Of a stretch of DNA of 64,000 nt, positions 39,856 to 47,611 are shown piece after piece. This DNA comes from Aestuariibius insulae (lineage in GTDB: Bacteria > Pseudomonadota > Alphaproteobacteria > Rhodobacterales > Rhodobacteraceae): contig NZ_JBFONW020000004.1 in the NCBI RefSeq assembly GCF_040783535.2, forward strand, positions 371,789-435,788. The letters run 5' to 3'. A model generated the notes under the pieces. The model did no database searches. It saw only the letters and a program-made list of their open reading frames with translations, and was not told the DNA's origin. The position numbers were made by a program, and so were the translations under genes. How positions within the stretch are numbered: position 1 is the stretch's first letter; each line of letters opens with the position of its first letter.

Positions 39856-42720
39856 ATGCCAGAGCTGAAAAAGATCGAGGTTCGCGGCGCGCGCGAGCAC
39901 AATCTCAAGAACATCGATGTCGATATTCCCCGCGACGAGCTTGTGGTGATTACCGGGCTTAGCGGGTCGGGCAAGTCGTCGCTGGCCTTTGATACGGTCT
40001 ATGCCGAAGGGCAGAGGCGGTATGTGGAGAGCCTGAGCGCCTATGCGCGGCAGTTCCTCGACATGATGGAAAAGCCGGATGTGGATCACATCTCGGGCCT
40101 GTCGCCGGCCATTTCCATCGAGCAGAAGACGACGTCGAAGAACCCGCGATCGACCGTGGGGACGGTGACCGAGATCTACGATTATATGCGCTTGCTCTTT
40201 GCGCGGGTCGGCACGCCTTATTCGCCCGCCACCGGGCTGCCTATCGAGGCGCAGCAGGTGCAGGACATGGTCGATCGGACCATGGCGATGGAGGAGGGCA
40301 CGCGCGGCTATCTGCTCGCGCCGATTATCCGCGACCGGAAGGGCGAGTACCGCAAGGAGTTTCTGGAGCTGCGCAAGCAGGGGTTTCAGCGGGTCAAGGT
40401 CGACGGGGAGTTCTACGAGCTGGACGAGCCGCCGACCCTCGACAAGAAGTTCCGGCACGATATCGACGTGGTGGTCGACCGGATCGTGATCCGCGAGGGG
40501 CTGGAGACGCGGCTGGCGGATTCGTTTCGGACAGCGCTGGATCTGGCGGACGGGATCGCGATCCTCGAGACGGCGCCGAGCGAGGGCGAGGGCGAGCCGG
40601 AGCGGATCACGTTTTCCGAGAATTTCGCCTGTCCGGTCAGCGGTTTTACGATCCCCGAGATCGAGCCGCGGCTCTTTTCCTTCAACGCGCCGTTCGGGGC
40701 GTGCCCGTCCTGCGACGGGTTGGGGGTGGAGCTGTTTTTCGACGAGCGGCTGGTGGTGCCGGATGTGACGCTCAAGATCTCGGACGGAGCTTTGGCGCCG
40801 TGGCGAAAGGGCAAGAGCCCGTATTTCCTTCAGACGATCGAGGCGATTTCCAAGCATTACAAGTTCAACAAGAATGCACGGTGGAAGGATCTGCCGGAGA
40901 AGGTGCAGCAGGTCTTTTTGCGCGGCTCTGGCGATGAGGAGATCCAGTTCCGCTATGACGAGGGGGGCCGGGTCTATCAGGTCAAGCGCGCCTTTGAGGG
41001 GGTGATCCCCAATATGGAGCGGCGCTATCGCGAGACGGATTCCAACTGGATCCGCGAGGAGTTCGAGCGCTACCAGAACAACCGCTCTTGCGGGACGTGC
41101 GATGGCTACCGGCTGCGGCCTGAGGCGTTGGCGGTCAAGATCGCTGGTTTGCATGTGGGGCAGGTCGTGCAGATGTCGATCCGCGAGGCATTCGAGTGGT
41201 GTCAGGCCGTTCCCGAAGCGTTGACGGCGCAGAAAAACGAGATCGCGCGGGCGATCCTGAAGGAGATCCGCGAGCGGCTTGGGTTCCTGAACAATGTGGG
41301 GCTTGAATATCTGACGCTGAGCCGGAATGCCGGGACGCTGTCAGGCGGGGAAAGCCAGCGTATCCGGCTCGCCTCGCAGATTGGGTCTGGTTTGACCGGG
41401 GTTCTTTACGTACTGGACGAGCCGTCCATCGGGCTGCATCAGCGGGACAATGACCGGCTTTTGACGACGCTTAAGAACCTGCGGGATCAGGGCAATACGG
41501 TGATCGTCGTCGAACATGACGAGGAGGCGATCCGCGAGGCTGATTACGTCTTCGATATCGGCCCCGGAGCCGGGGTGCATGGCGGGCAGGTGGTGGCCCA
41601 CGGCACGCCGTCCGAGATCATGGCGCAGGAAGACAGCGTGACCGGCGACTATCTGGCCGGGCGGCGCGAGATCGAGGTGCCGGGCACCCGCCGCAAGGGC
41701 AACAAGAAGAAGGTCACGGTCAAGAAGGCGACCGGGAACAATTTGCAGGACGTGACGGTCGATTTCCCGCTGGGCAAGTTCGTTTGCGTCACCGGTGTTT
41801 CGGGCGGGGGCAAATCGACGTTGACCATCGAGACGCTGTTCAAGACAGCCTCGATGCAGCTGAATGGAGCGCGGCAGACGCCCGCGCCTTGCGAGACGAT
41901 CAAGGGGCTGGAGCATCTGGACAAGGTGATCGACATCGACCAGCGGCCCATCGGGCGCACGCCCCGGTCGAACCCCGCGACCTATACCGGGGCGTTCACT
42001 CCGATCCGCGACTGGTTCGCGGGCCTGCCCGAAGCAAAGGCGCGCGGCTACAAGCCGGGGCGGTTCAGCTTCAACGTCAAGGGCGGGCGCTGCGAGGCGT
42101 GTCAGGGCGACGGGGTCATCAAGATCGAGATGCACTTTTTGCCGGATGTCTACGTGACCTGCGAGACCTGCAACGGGGCGCGCTACAACCGCGAAACGCT
42201 GGAGATCAAGTTCAAGGGCAAGTCGATTGCCGATGTGCTGGATATGACCGTCGAGGATGCGCAGGACTTCTTTAAGGCGGTGCCGTCTATCCGCGAGAAG
42301 ATGGATGCGCTGGTGCGCGTGGGGCTGGGCTACATCAAGGTGGGCCAGCAGGCGACGACGCTGTCGGGCGGCGAGGCGCAGCGGGTGAAGCTATCAAAGG
42401 AGCTGGCCAAGCGATCGACTGGGCGGACTTTGTACATCCTCGATGAGCCGACGACGGGTCTGCATTTCGAGGACGTGCGCAAGCTGCTCGAGGTGCTGCA
42501 CGAGCTGGTCGAGCAGGGCAATACGGTTGTTGTGATCGAACATAACCTCGACGTGGTGAAGACCGCCGACTGGATCATCGATATCGGCCCCGAGGGCGGC
42601 GATGGCGGCGGCACTCTGGTCGCCGTCGGCACGCCCGAGCAGGTGGCCGAGGTCGAGGAGAGCCATACGGGGCACTACCTCAAGCCGATGCTGACCGCGC
42701 GCAAGATGGCGGCGGAGTGA
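39856..42720 (+). CDS. uvrA: Excinuclease ABC subunit A
   Basis: DNA-damage recognition ATPase of nucleotide excision repair, 954 residues. Two ABC cassettes: Walker A GLSGSGKSSLAFD (near residue 35) and GVSGGGKSTLTIE (near residue 654); signatures LSGGESQRIRLASQI and LSGGEAQRVKLSKEL; Walker B VLYVLDEPSIGLHQRD and LYILDEPTTGLHFED. The C-terminal zinc finger is intact (CEACQGDGV and CETCNGARY). The first one reads CPVSGF...CPSCDGLG, so one of four cysteines is Ser, a variant I recall from alphaproteobacteria. Preceded by an 84-bp gap; probably SOS-regulated but I see no clear operator. Confidence 0.98.
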   Translation: MPELKKIEVRGAREHNLKNIDVDIPRDELVVITGLSGSGKSSLAFDTVYAEGQRRYVESLSAYARQFLDMMEKPDVDHISGLSPAISIEQKTTSKNPRSTVGTVTEIYDYMRLLFARVGTPYSPATGLPIEAQQVQDMVDRTMAMEEGTRGYLLAPIIRDRKGEYRKEFLELRKQGFQRVKVDGEFYELDEPPTLDKKFRHDIDVVVDRIVIREGLETRLADSFRTALDLADGIAILETAPSEGEGEPERITFSENFACPVSGFTIPEIEPRLFSFNAPFGACPSCDGLGVELFFDERLVVPDVTLKISDGALAPWRKGKSPYFLQTIEAISKHYKFNKNARWKDLPEKVQQVFLRGSGDEEIQFRYDEGGRVYQVKRAFEGVIPNMERRYRETDSNWIREEFERYQNNRSCGTCDGYRLRPEALAVKIAGLHVGQVVQMSIREAFEWCQAVPEALTAQKNEIARAILKEIRERLGFLNNVGLEYLTLSRNAGTLSGGESQRIRLASQIGSGLTGVLYVLDEPSIGLHQRDNDRLLTTLKNLRDQGNTVIVVEHDEEAIREADYVFDIGPGAGVHGGQVVAHGTPSEIMAQEDSVTGDYLAGRREIEVPGTRRKGNKKKVTVKKATGNNLQDVTVDFPLGKFVCVTGVSGGGKSTLTIETLFKTASMQLNGARQTPAPCETIKGLEHLDKVIDIDQRPIGRTPRSNPATYTGAFTPIRDWFAGLPEAKARGYKPGRFSFNVKGGRCEACQGDGVIKIEMHFLPDVYVTCETCNGARYNRETLEIKFKGKSIADVLDMTVEDAQDFFKAVPSIREKMDALVRVGLGYIKVGQQATTLSGGEAQRVKLSKELAKRSTGRTLYILDEPTTGLHFEDVRKLLEVLHELVEQGNTVVVIEHNLDVVKTADWIIDIGPEGGDGGGTLVAVGTPEQVAEVEESHTGHYLKPMLTARKMAAE

Positions 42721-42755
42721 TCCGCCGCGCTTGCTTGGGCCGTCGAGTGCGCATG

Positions 42756-42893
42756 TCAGTCGAGAGCGACCCCGAGCAGCACCAGGGCGACCAGTCCGGC
42801 GGCGGCATAGGCCCAGCCCGGCGCGGTGATCGTGAGATCGGATTTCATCCAGGTCGTGAGGCTGGTTTTGTTGGTGTCGGCGGGGTCTTGCAT
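42756..42893 (-). CDS. 45-residue single-pass membrane protein of unknown function
   Basis: Read by hand from the reverse strand, below the size limit of ordinary ORF calling. The product begins MQDPADTNKTSLTTWMKSD and has one membrane segment (AYAAAGLVALVLLGVALD) at the C-terminus. AAGGAACC stands 8 bases before ATG 42893, and the reading ends 36 bp after the convergent uvrA stop. The strong ribosome-binding site plus clean helix argue for a real small protein. Function unknown. Confidence 0.65.
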   Translation of the reverse strand: MQDPADTNKTSLTTWMKSDLTITAPGWAYAAAGLVALVLLGVALD

Positions 42894-43266
42894 ATGAGGT
42901 TCCTTTTCCTAGCGTTTCTGTAAGGAAAGCTGGGGTCGGCAGGCGAGGATGCAAGATGTGGCCGGTCGTCAGCAGAGAAATTCGGCGTCTAACCGCCGGT
43001 TGAGGCCGTTTGATCGGGTTTGCGGGGCGGTTTTGCAGAGCAAAGCCTAAAGGGGCGCTACCGCGCATTTTTCTTTATAACGGGAGGGCGGCGTGACGCC
43101 TTGTTTTTGACGGGCGCGCGGTTTGCTTTTGAGTGGGTTTTGCTGAGAGGCCGTTTGCTGGCAGGTCTGCCATCAAACAGGCCAGATCGAGGGTCTTGCC
43201 GCTGACCAGCGCGTCAAGGCCAAGCCGCGCTGGCGCGCGGAGCCTGCGGCTGCCTTGACCCGCCGG
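42894..43266. other. Intergenic region between the small membrane protein and mmsB
   Basis: No supported gene. The right part forms the long inverted repeat 43201-43271. The left part contains several T-rich words (TTTTTC, TTGTTTTTG) and frames broken by stops on both strands. It could hold the promoter of the 45-residue gene; no other structure is clear. Confidence 0.4.
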
Positions 43267-43271
43267 TCAGC
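43201..43271. terminator. Long imperfect hairpin covering the mmsB stop codon
   Basis: GCTGACCAGCGCGTCAAGGC (43201-43220) and its partner at 43252-43271 match at 18 of 20 positions; an inner stem AGCCGC/GCGGCT extends it. The mmsB stop (43267-43269) is inside the distal arm. It is larger than an ordinary terminator and lacks a T run. Confidence 0.6.
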
Positions 43272-44136
43272 TGCGGGATCTGCTTTCGAACCTCGGGAGC
43301 ATCGCGCTGAAATCCTGCCCCTTGCCATTTTCGTCTTCTACGAATTGGGCATAGAGATTTGTGGCAGCCTGCCCGATGGGCGTGTCAGCATCGGCATCTT
43401 CGGCGGCCTGCTGGCTGAGGCGGAGGTCCTTGAGCATCAGCTCGGACGCGAAACCGGGTATGTAATCGTTATCCGCCGGGCTTTGCGGACCGATCCCGGG
43501 GGCGGGGCAATAGGCGTTCATTGACCAGGAATAGCCCGAGGAGGTCGAGACGACGTCGAACATGGCTTGCCGGTCGAGGCCGAGCTTGTCGGCGAGCGCG
43601 AAGGCCTCGCAGGTGGCGATCATCGTGACGCCGAGGATCATATTGTTGCAGATCTTAGCGGCCTGACCGTTGCCGGACGGGCCGCAATGGACGGCTTTCT
43701 GGCCCATGATGTCGAAGAGTGGCTTGGCCTTGGCGAAGGCGTCGTCCGGGCCGCCGACCATGAAGGTGAGCGTGCCTGCGGTCGCGCCGCCGACGCCGCC
43801 AGAGACGGGAGCGTCGAGGCTGGGGATGCCTTTGGTCCCGGTTTGGTCGGCGACAGCGCGGGCGCTGGCGACGTCAACGGTGGAGCAATCGAGGAGGATA
43901 CTGCCGGGGCTCATATGAGTGAGGAGGTCGCTCGCGACCTGCCGCAGGATCTCTCCGTTCGGGAGCATGGTGATTACGATTTCCGCGCCGTCGGCAGCCT
44001 CTGTGAGGGAATGGGCCATTGTGATGCCCTCGGGGGTCGCGGCCAGATCGAAGCCGGTGACGTCGTGGCCCGCCGCGATCAGGTTGCGGGCCATGGGAGC
44101 GCCCATATTGCCTAGGCCGATGAAGCCGATTTTCAT
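43267..44136 (-). CDS. mmsB: 3-Hydroxyisobutyrate dehydrogenase
   Basis: NAD-dependent oxidation of 3-hydroxyisobutyrate to methylmalonate semialdehyde in valine breakdown. 289 residues. Rossmann motif IGFIGLGNMGAPMARNL (residues 3-19), substrate-binding DAPVSGGVGGATAGTL near residue 120, and the catalytic lysine in GNGQAAKICNNMILG near residue 168. Its ATG overlaps the stop of the preceding hydrolase by 4 bases, showing one operon: dehydrogenase, hydrolase, mmsB. Confidence 0.95.
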   Translation of the reverse strand: MKIGFIGLGNMGAPMARNLIAAGHDVTGFDLAATPEGITMAHSLTEAADGAEIVITMLPNGEILRQVASDLLTHMSPGSILLDCSTVDVASARAVADQTGTKGIPSLDAPVSGGVGGATAGTLTFMVGGPDDAFAKAKPLFDIMGQKAVHCGPSGNGQAAKICNNMILGVTMIATCEAFALADKLGLDRQAMFDVVSTSSGYSWSMNAYCPAPGIGPQSPADNDYIPGFASELMLKDLRLSQQAAEDADADTPIGQAATNLYAQFVEDENGKGQDFSAMLPRFESRSRS

Positions 44137-45167
44137 GGGATGTCTCCTTCTGCGATAGGCGGGTTCGGGACGGGCGCGAGCATGCGGGCCAGATCGTCTC
44201 CGCTAATGCCGCCGATGGGATGGCGCCAGTTCGGGGTGCTGCCTTTTTCGATGATGGCCGCGCGGATGCCTTCAAGGAAATCGCCGTAGCGGGCCGCGCG
44301 GGAGGTGAAGCGGTATTCCCAGTTCAGCGCCTCGGCCAGCGTCGAGCTCTCGGTGAGGCGGGTGATCAGCGTGAGCGCGCAGGCCATGGAGAGCGGCGAG
44401 TTCCTGCGGATCTGGGCAGCGGTCTTTTCGGCGAGGTCGGTGCCTGCGGCGTCCAGGGCGTCGAGGATCAGCTCGACGGTGCTGGCTTCGAAGAGGGTGT
44501 CGATCTGGGGCTGGTTTTTGGCGAGATCCGAGGGCGGCGGCGTCTCGGGTTGGAGGGCGGCGATGTCGCCGGTGTCGCTGAGGGTGGTTTTCAGCGCGGG
44601 CCAGCTGTCTTCGGGGAGGAAGTGATCGGCAAAGCCGCACTGGATTGCATCCCCGGGCGACATGCGGGCGCCGGTGAGGCCGAGATAGAGGCCAAGGCGG
44701 CCCGGTGCACGCGCCAGCAGCAGCGAGCCGCCGACATCGGGGATAAGGCCGATGCCGCATTCGGGCATCGCGATGCGGCTGCTCTCGCAGACGATGCGGT
44801 GCGAGCCGTGGCAGCCGATGCCGACGCCGCCGCCCATGGTGAAGCCGTGCAGGAAGCTGACGATGGGTTTGTCGTAGCGGGAGAGTTTGAGGTTGAGGCG
44901 GTATTCGTCGGCCCAGAACTGCGCGCCGTAGTCGAAGTCTCCGCGCTGGCCGGCTTCGTACATCTCGGCGATGTCGCCGCCGGCGCAGAAGGCGCGGTTG
45001 CCTGCGGCGTCGATCAGAACAAGGGCGATGTCGGGATCGCTGCGCCAGTCCTCGAGCGCGGTGTCGATGGCGCGGCACATCTCCCAGGTAAGGGCGTTGA
45101 GGGCCTCTGGCCGGTCGAGCGTGATGTGACCCGCGCGGGCGGTCTTGCGGATGAGGATATCGGGCAT
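44133..45167 (-). CDS. 3-Hydroxyisobutyryl-CoA hydrolase (enoyl-CoA hydratase family)
   Basis: 344 residues of the crotonase superfamily, HIBCH/ECH_2 group. Oxyanion-hole segments RAFCAGGDIAEMYEAG (near residue 58) and HGFTMGGGVGIGCHGSHRIV (near residue 105); catalytic acids in MPECGIGLIPDVGGSLLLAR (near residue 135). The length and the long C-terminal domain separate it from ordinary enoyl-CoA hydratases. Position between an acyl-CoA dehydrogenase and mmsB supports the valine-pathway step 3-hydroxyisobutyryl-CoA to 3-hydroxyisobutyrate. Confidence 0.92.
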   Translation of the reverse strand: MPDILIRKTARAGHITLDRPEALNALTWEMCRAIDTALEDWRSDPDIALVLIDAAGNRAFCAGGDIAEMYEAGQRGDFDYGAQFWADEYRLNLKLSRYDKPIVSFLHGFTMGGGVGIGCHGSHRIVCESSRIAMPECGIGLIPDVGGSLLLARAPGRLGLYLGLTGARMSPGDAIQCGFADHFLPEDSWPALKTTLSDTGDIAALQPETPPPSDLAKNQPQIDTLFEASTVELILDALDAAGTDLAEKTAAQIRRNSPLSMACALTLITRLTESSTLAEALNWEYRFTSRAARYGDFLEGIRAAIIEKGSTPNWRHPIGGISGDDLARMLAPVPNPPIAEGDIP

Positions 45168-45193
45168 GGGGCGGTCTTGCCTTTGAGCGGGAG

Positions 45194-45214
45194 GTCCCGG
45201 GTCAGGCCCGGGAC
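45194..45214. repeat. CCCGGGTCAGGCCCGGG intergenic palindrome, copy B
   Basis: Same arms as the copy at 24511 (GTCCCGGG and CCCGGGAC), loop TCAGG. It lies in the 56-bp gap between two cotranscribed valine-catabolism genes, so it will be in their mRNA. Confidence 0.8.
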
Positions 45215-45223
45215 AGCGCGGGT

Positions 45224-46360
45224 CTAGCTAAGAAGGTGGCGCGCGGTGATCAGGCGCATGATCTCGTTCGTGCCTTCGAGGATTTGGTGGACGCGCAGAT
45301 CGCGAACGATCTTCTCGATCCCGTAATCGGCCAGATAGCCGTAGCCGCCATGGAGTTGCAGGCACTGATCGGCGACGCGGCTGCCGACCTCGGTCACTTG
45401 TTTCTTGGCCATGGCGCAGAATTTGGTGGCATCGGGCGTGTTCTGGTCGAGTTTCCATGCGGCTTGGCGCAGGAAGGTGCGGGCCGATTGAAGTTCGATC
45501 TCCATATCGGCGAGGCGGAACTGGAGACCCTGGAAGTCCTGAAGTTTCGAACCGAAGGCGGTGCGTTCGGCCATATAGGCGAGCGTCGCATCGAGGGCGG
45601 CCTGGGCGGCGCCAAGTGAGCAGGCGGCGATGTTGAGGCGCCCGCCATCGAGGCCCATCATAGCGTAGCGGAAGCCATGCCCTTCCTCGCCCAGAAGGTT
45701 CTCGGCCGGGATCTTGCAGGCGTCGAGCTGAACCTGGCGGGTGGGTTGCGAGCGCCAGCCCATTTTGTCTTCGAGCCCGCCGAAGGAAAGTCCGTCCGCG
45801 CCGTCCTCGACGATGAGAGCGGAGATGCCCCGGGGGCCCGCCTCGCCGGTGCGGGCCATGACGATATAGGCGTCCGAATAGCCGCCGCCGGAGATGAAGG
45901 CCTTTGTGCCGGTCAGCGTGTAGCCTTCGTTGGTGCGCTCGGCGCGGGTCTTGAGCGCGGCGGCGTCCGAGCCGGAGCCGGGTTCGGTCAGGCAATAGGA
46001 GAGGATGGTCTCCATCGTCAGCGCGGGCGGCAGGAGGCGGTCCTTGAGCGCGTCCGAACCGAAGGCGTCGATCATCTTGGCGCACATGTTGTGGATCGAC
46101 AGGAAGGAGGCGACGGAGGGGCAGGCCATGGAGAGCGCCTCGAAGACGAGCGTCGCATCAAGCCGGGAGAGACCCGAGCCGCCGCGATCCTCGCTCACAT
46201 AGAGGCCCGCGAAGCCCAGCTCGGCCAGTTTGGGCCAGAGATCCTTAGGGATCGTGCCGTCCGTTTCCCATGTTCGGGCATGGGGGGCGATATGCTCGCT
46301 TGCGACGTCGCGGGCCATGTCGAAGATGGCCGTTTGCTCCTCGCTCAATCCGAAATCCAC
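45224..46360 (-). CDS. Acyl-CoA dehydrogenase, probably isobutyryl-CoA dehydrogenase
   Basis: FAD-dependent alpha,beta-dehydrogenation; 378 residues. Motifs: YCLTEPGSGSDAAALKT (near residue 125), GTKAFISGGGYSDAYIVMART, the FAD/ETF-side LHGGYGYLADYGIEKIVRDLRV, and the catalytic Glu region HQILEGTNEIMRL near residue 362. The neighbours (hydroxyisobutyryl-CoA hydrolase, mmsB, and mmsA nearby) make isobutyryl-CoA the likely substrate; a short-branched-chain alternative cannot be excluded. A strong GGAGG precedes ATG 46360. Confidence 0.92.
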   Translation of the reverse strand: MDFGLSEEQTAIFDMARDVASEHIAPHARTWETDGTIPKDLWPKLAELGFAGLYVSEDRGGSGLSRLDATLVFEALSMACPSVASFLSIHNMCAKMIDAFGSDALKDRLLPPALTMETILSYCLTEPGSGSDAAALKTRAERTNEGYTLTGTKAFISGGGYSDAYIVMARTGEAGPRGISALIVEDGADGLSFGGLEDKMGWRSQPTRQVQLDACKIPAENLLGEEGHGFRYAMMGLDGGRLNIAACSLGAAQAALDATLAYMAERTAFGSKLQDFQGLQFRLADMEIELQSARTFLRQAAWKLDQNTPDATKFCAMAKKQVTEVGSRVADQCLQLHGGYGYLADYGIEKIVRDLRVHQILEGTNEIMRLITARHLLS

Positions 46361-46463
46361 GGCGTCTCCTCCCCCGTAAAACTGAACGCTTGTTTAATTC
46401 ATGGGCCGCGATCGCGCCGAGGGCAAGGGTTGCGCTCTTTTTCGGGGACTGTAGGAGAAAGGG

Positions 46464-47426
46464 ATGATCCAGATTGCCGTTGCCGCCGTCACCCATAAGA
46501 GGCCGGATATGTTCCGGGTTTTGCTTGACTCCTTCGCGGCGATGGCGCGGCCCGAGGGGGCCGAGGTGACGTTTGTGTTCGTGGAGAACGGGGAGGCCCC
46601 GACGGTCGGGGAGATCGTTGAAGCGTTTCGGGGGCAGGTGGCGGAAGAGGTACTCTTCGACATCGAGCCGCGTCCGGGGATCCCGATGGTGCGTAACCGC
46701 GCGCTACAGATCGCGCTGGAAAAAGGCTGCGATTACATGACCTTCGTCGATGACGACGAGCGTGTGACGGAGGATTGGCTCGTCCGGATGATTGGTGCGG
46801 TGACGGAGCGCGATCTGGATCTGGCGGGCGGTCCATTGGTGCTTGAGGCGGCCGAGGATCGCATTGGAGCCTGGCCGGCGGCCTTTCTGGAGCATCTGCA
46901 AGAGCGGGCAAAGAAGCGGAACCTGCAGCGGGCCGAGGGGGTGCGCGCGGGCACGGATGACGCGTTCAACATCTACACGAACAATTGGTGCGTTCGGCTG
47001 GACAAGGTGCGCGAGACCGGGCTGCGGTTTGACGAGGCGTTGCAGTTTACAGGTGGGTCGGACACGAAATTTAGCCGTGATTTCACAGCCGCCGGAGCGC
47101 GGACAGGGTGGGTGCCGGAGGCCTTGGTCTATGACCGGATCCCGGAGCGGCGGTTGCAGGCGGGCTATCATTACCGGCGGGCGCGCGATCAGTCGACGAA
47201 TGCCTATGTGCTGAACCGCAAGCCTGCGGGGCAGGCGATCGCGCAGTCGCTGTCGCGGGCCATCGAGGGGGTGGTGCTGATGGCGGTTTCGCCTCTGCTT
47301 GGTCGGCGGCATGCGGCGAAGGCGGTCTACAAGTTCGGCTATGCGGCGGGCCGATTTCGCGGGATCCTCGGGCGGGGGAGCCGCCATTACGATCCGGAAA
47401 AGGCGGCGGCGCATCGGGAGGAGTGA
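46464..47426 (+). CDS. Family 2 glycosyltransferase
   Basis: 320 residues, GT-A fold: MIQIAVAAVTHKRPDMFRVLLDSF at the start, VTFVFVENGEAPTVGEI, GIPMVRNRALQIALEKGCDYMTFVDDDERVTEDWL (in parts, near residue 75-105) with the DxD-like DDD metal motif, and GGSDTKFSRDFTAAG near residue 190. The C-terminal part is basic with a hydrophobic stretch (GVVLMAVSPLLG). Acceptor unknown; likely surface polysaccharide. It lies on the opposite strand between two segments of the valine pathway, so it is an insertion in that cluster. Confidence 0.87.
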   Translation: MIQIAVAAVTHKRPDMFRVLLDSFAAMARPEGAEVTFVFVENGEAPTVGEIVEAFRGQVAEEVLFDIEPRPGIPMVRNRALQIALEKGCDYMTFVDDDERVTEDWLVRMIGAVTERDLDLAGGPLVLEAAEDRIGAWPAAFLEHLQERAKKRNLQRAEGVRAGTDDAFNIYTNNWCVRLDKVRETGLRFDEALQFTGGSDTKFSRDFTAAGARTGWVPEALVYDRIPERRLQAGYHYRRARDQSTNAYVLNRKPAGQAIAQSLSRAIEGVVLMAVSPLLGRRHAAKAVYKFGYAAGRFRGILGRGSRHYDPEKAAAHREE

Positions 47427-47448
47427 AGGTCACTCCGCTGCGGGCGGG

Positions 47449-47469
47449 GATCTCTTCGGAGGAGAGATC
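47449..47469. terminator. Small hairpin between glycosyltransferase and mmsA
   Basis: GATCTCT (47449-47455) and AGAGATC (47463-47469) form a 7-bp stem, 23 bases after the glycosyltransferase stop. Weak: no T run. The rest of the 185-bp gap holds GTTGCTTCGCAAC and no gene. Confidence 0.4.
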
Positions 47470-47611
47470 GAGACTCGAATGGGCGGAGCCCGGAGTTCTG
47501 GTGGTACGGGGGTGTCTGGCGGTGCACCCAGGATTGCGACCGGGTGTCCGCCGCAGTTGCTTCGCAACCGCTTACCGGCACGCGTCATCGCTGGTGCAAT
47601 GACGTTGACGT

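Noticed and set aside
38818..41154. 778-codon open frame on the reverse strand
   Set aside because: It lies opposite uvrA and an MFS gene, both certain; the product is Arg/Pro/His-rich low-complexity and matches no family. High-GC antisense frame.
44220..45227. 335-codon plus-strand frame opposite the hydroxyisobutyryl-CoA hydrolase
   Set aside because: Antisense low-complexity product; the reverse-strand gene has clear crotonase motifs.
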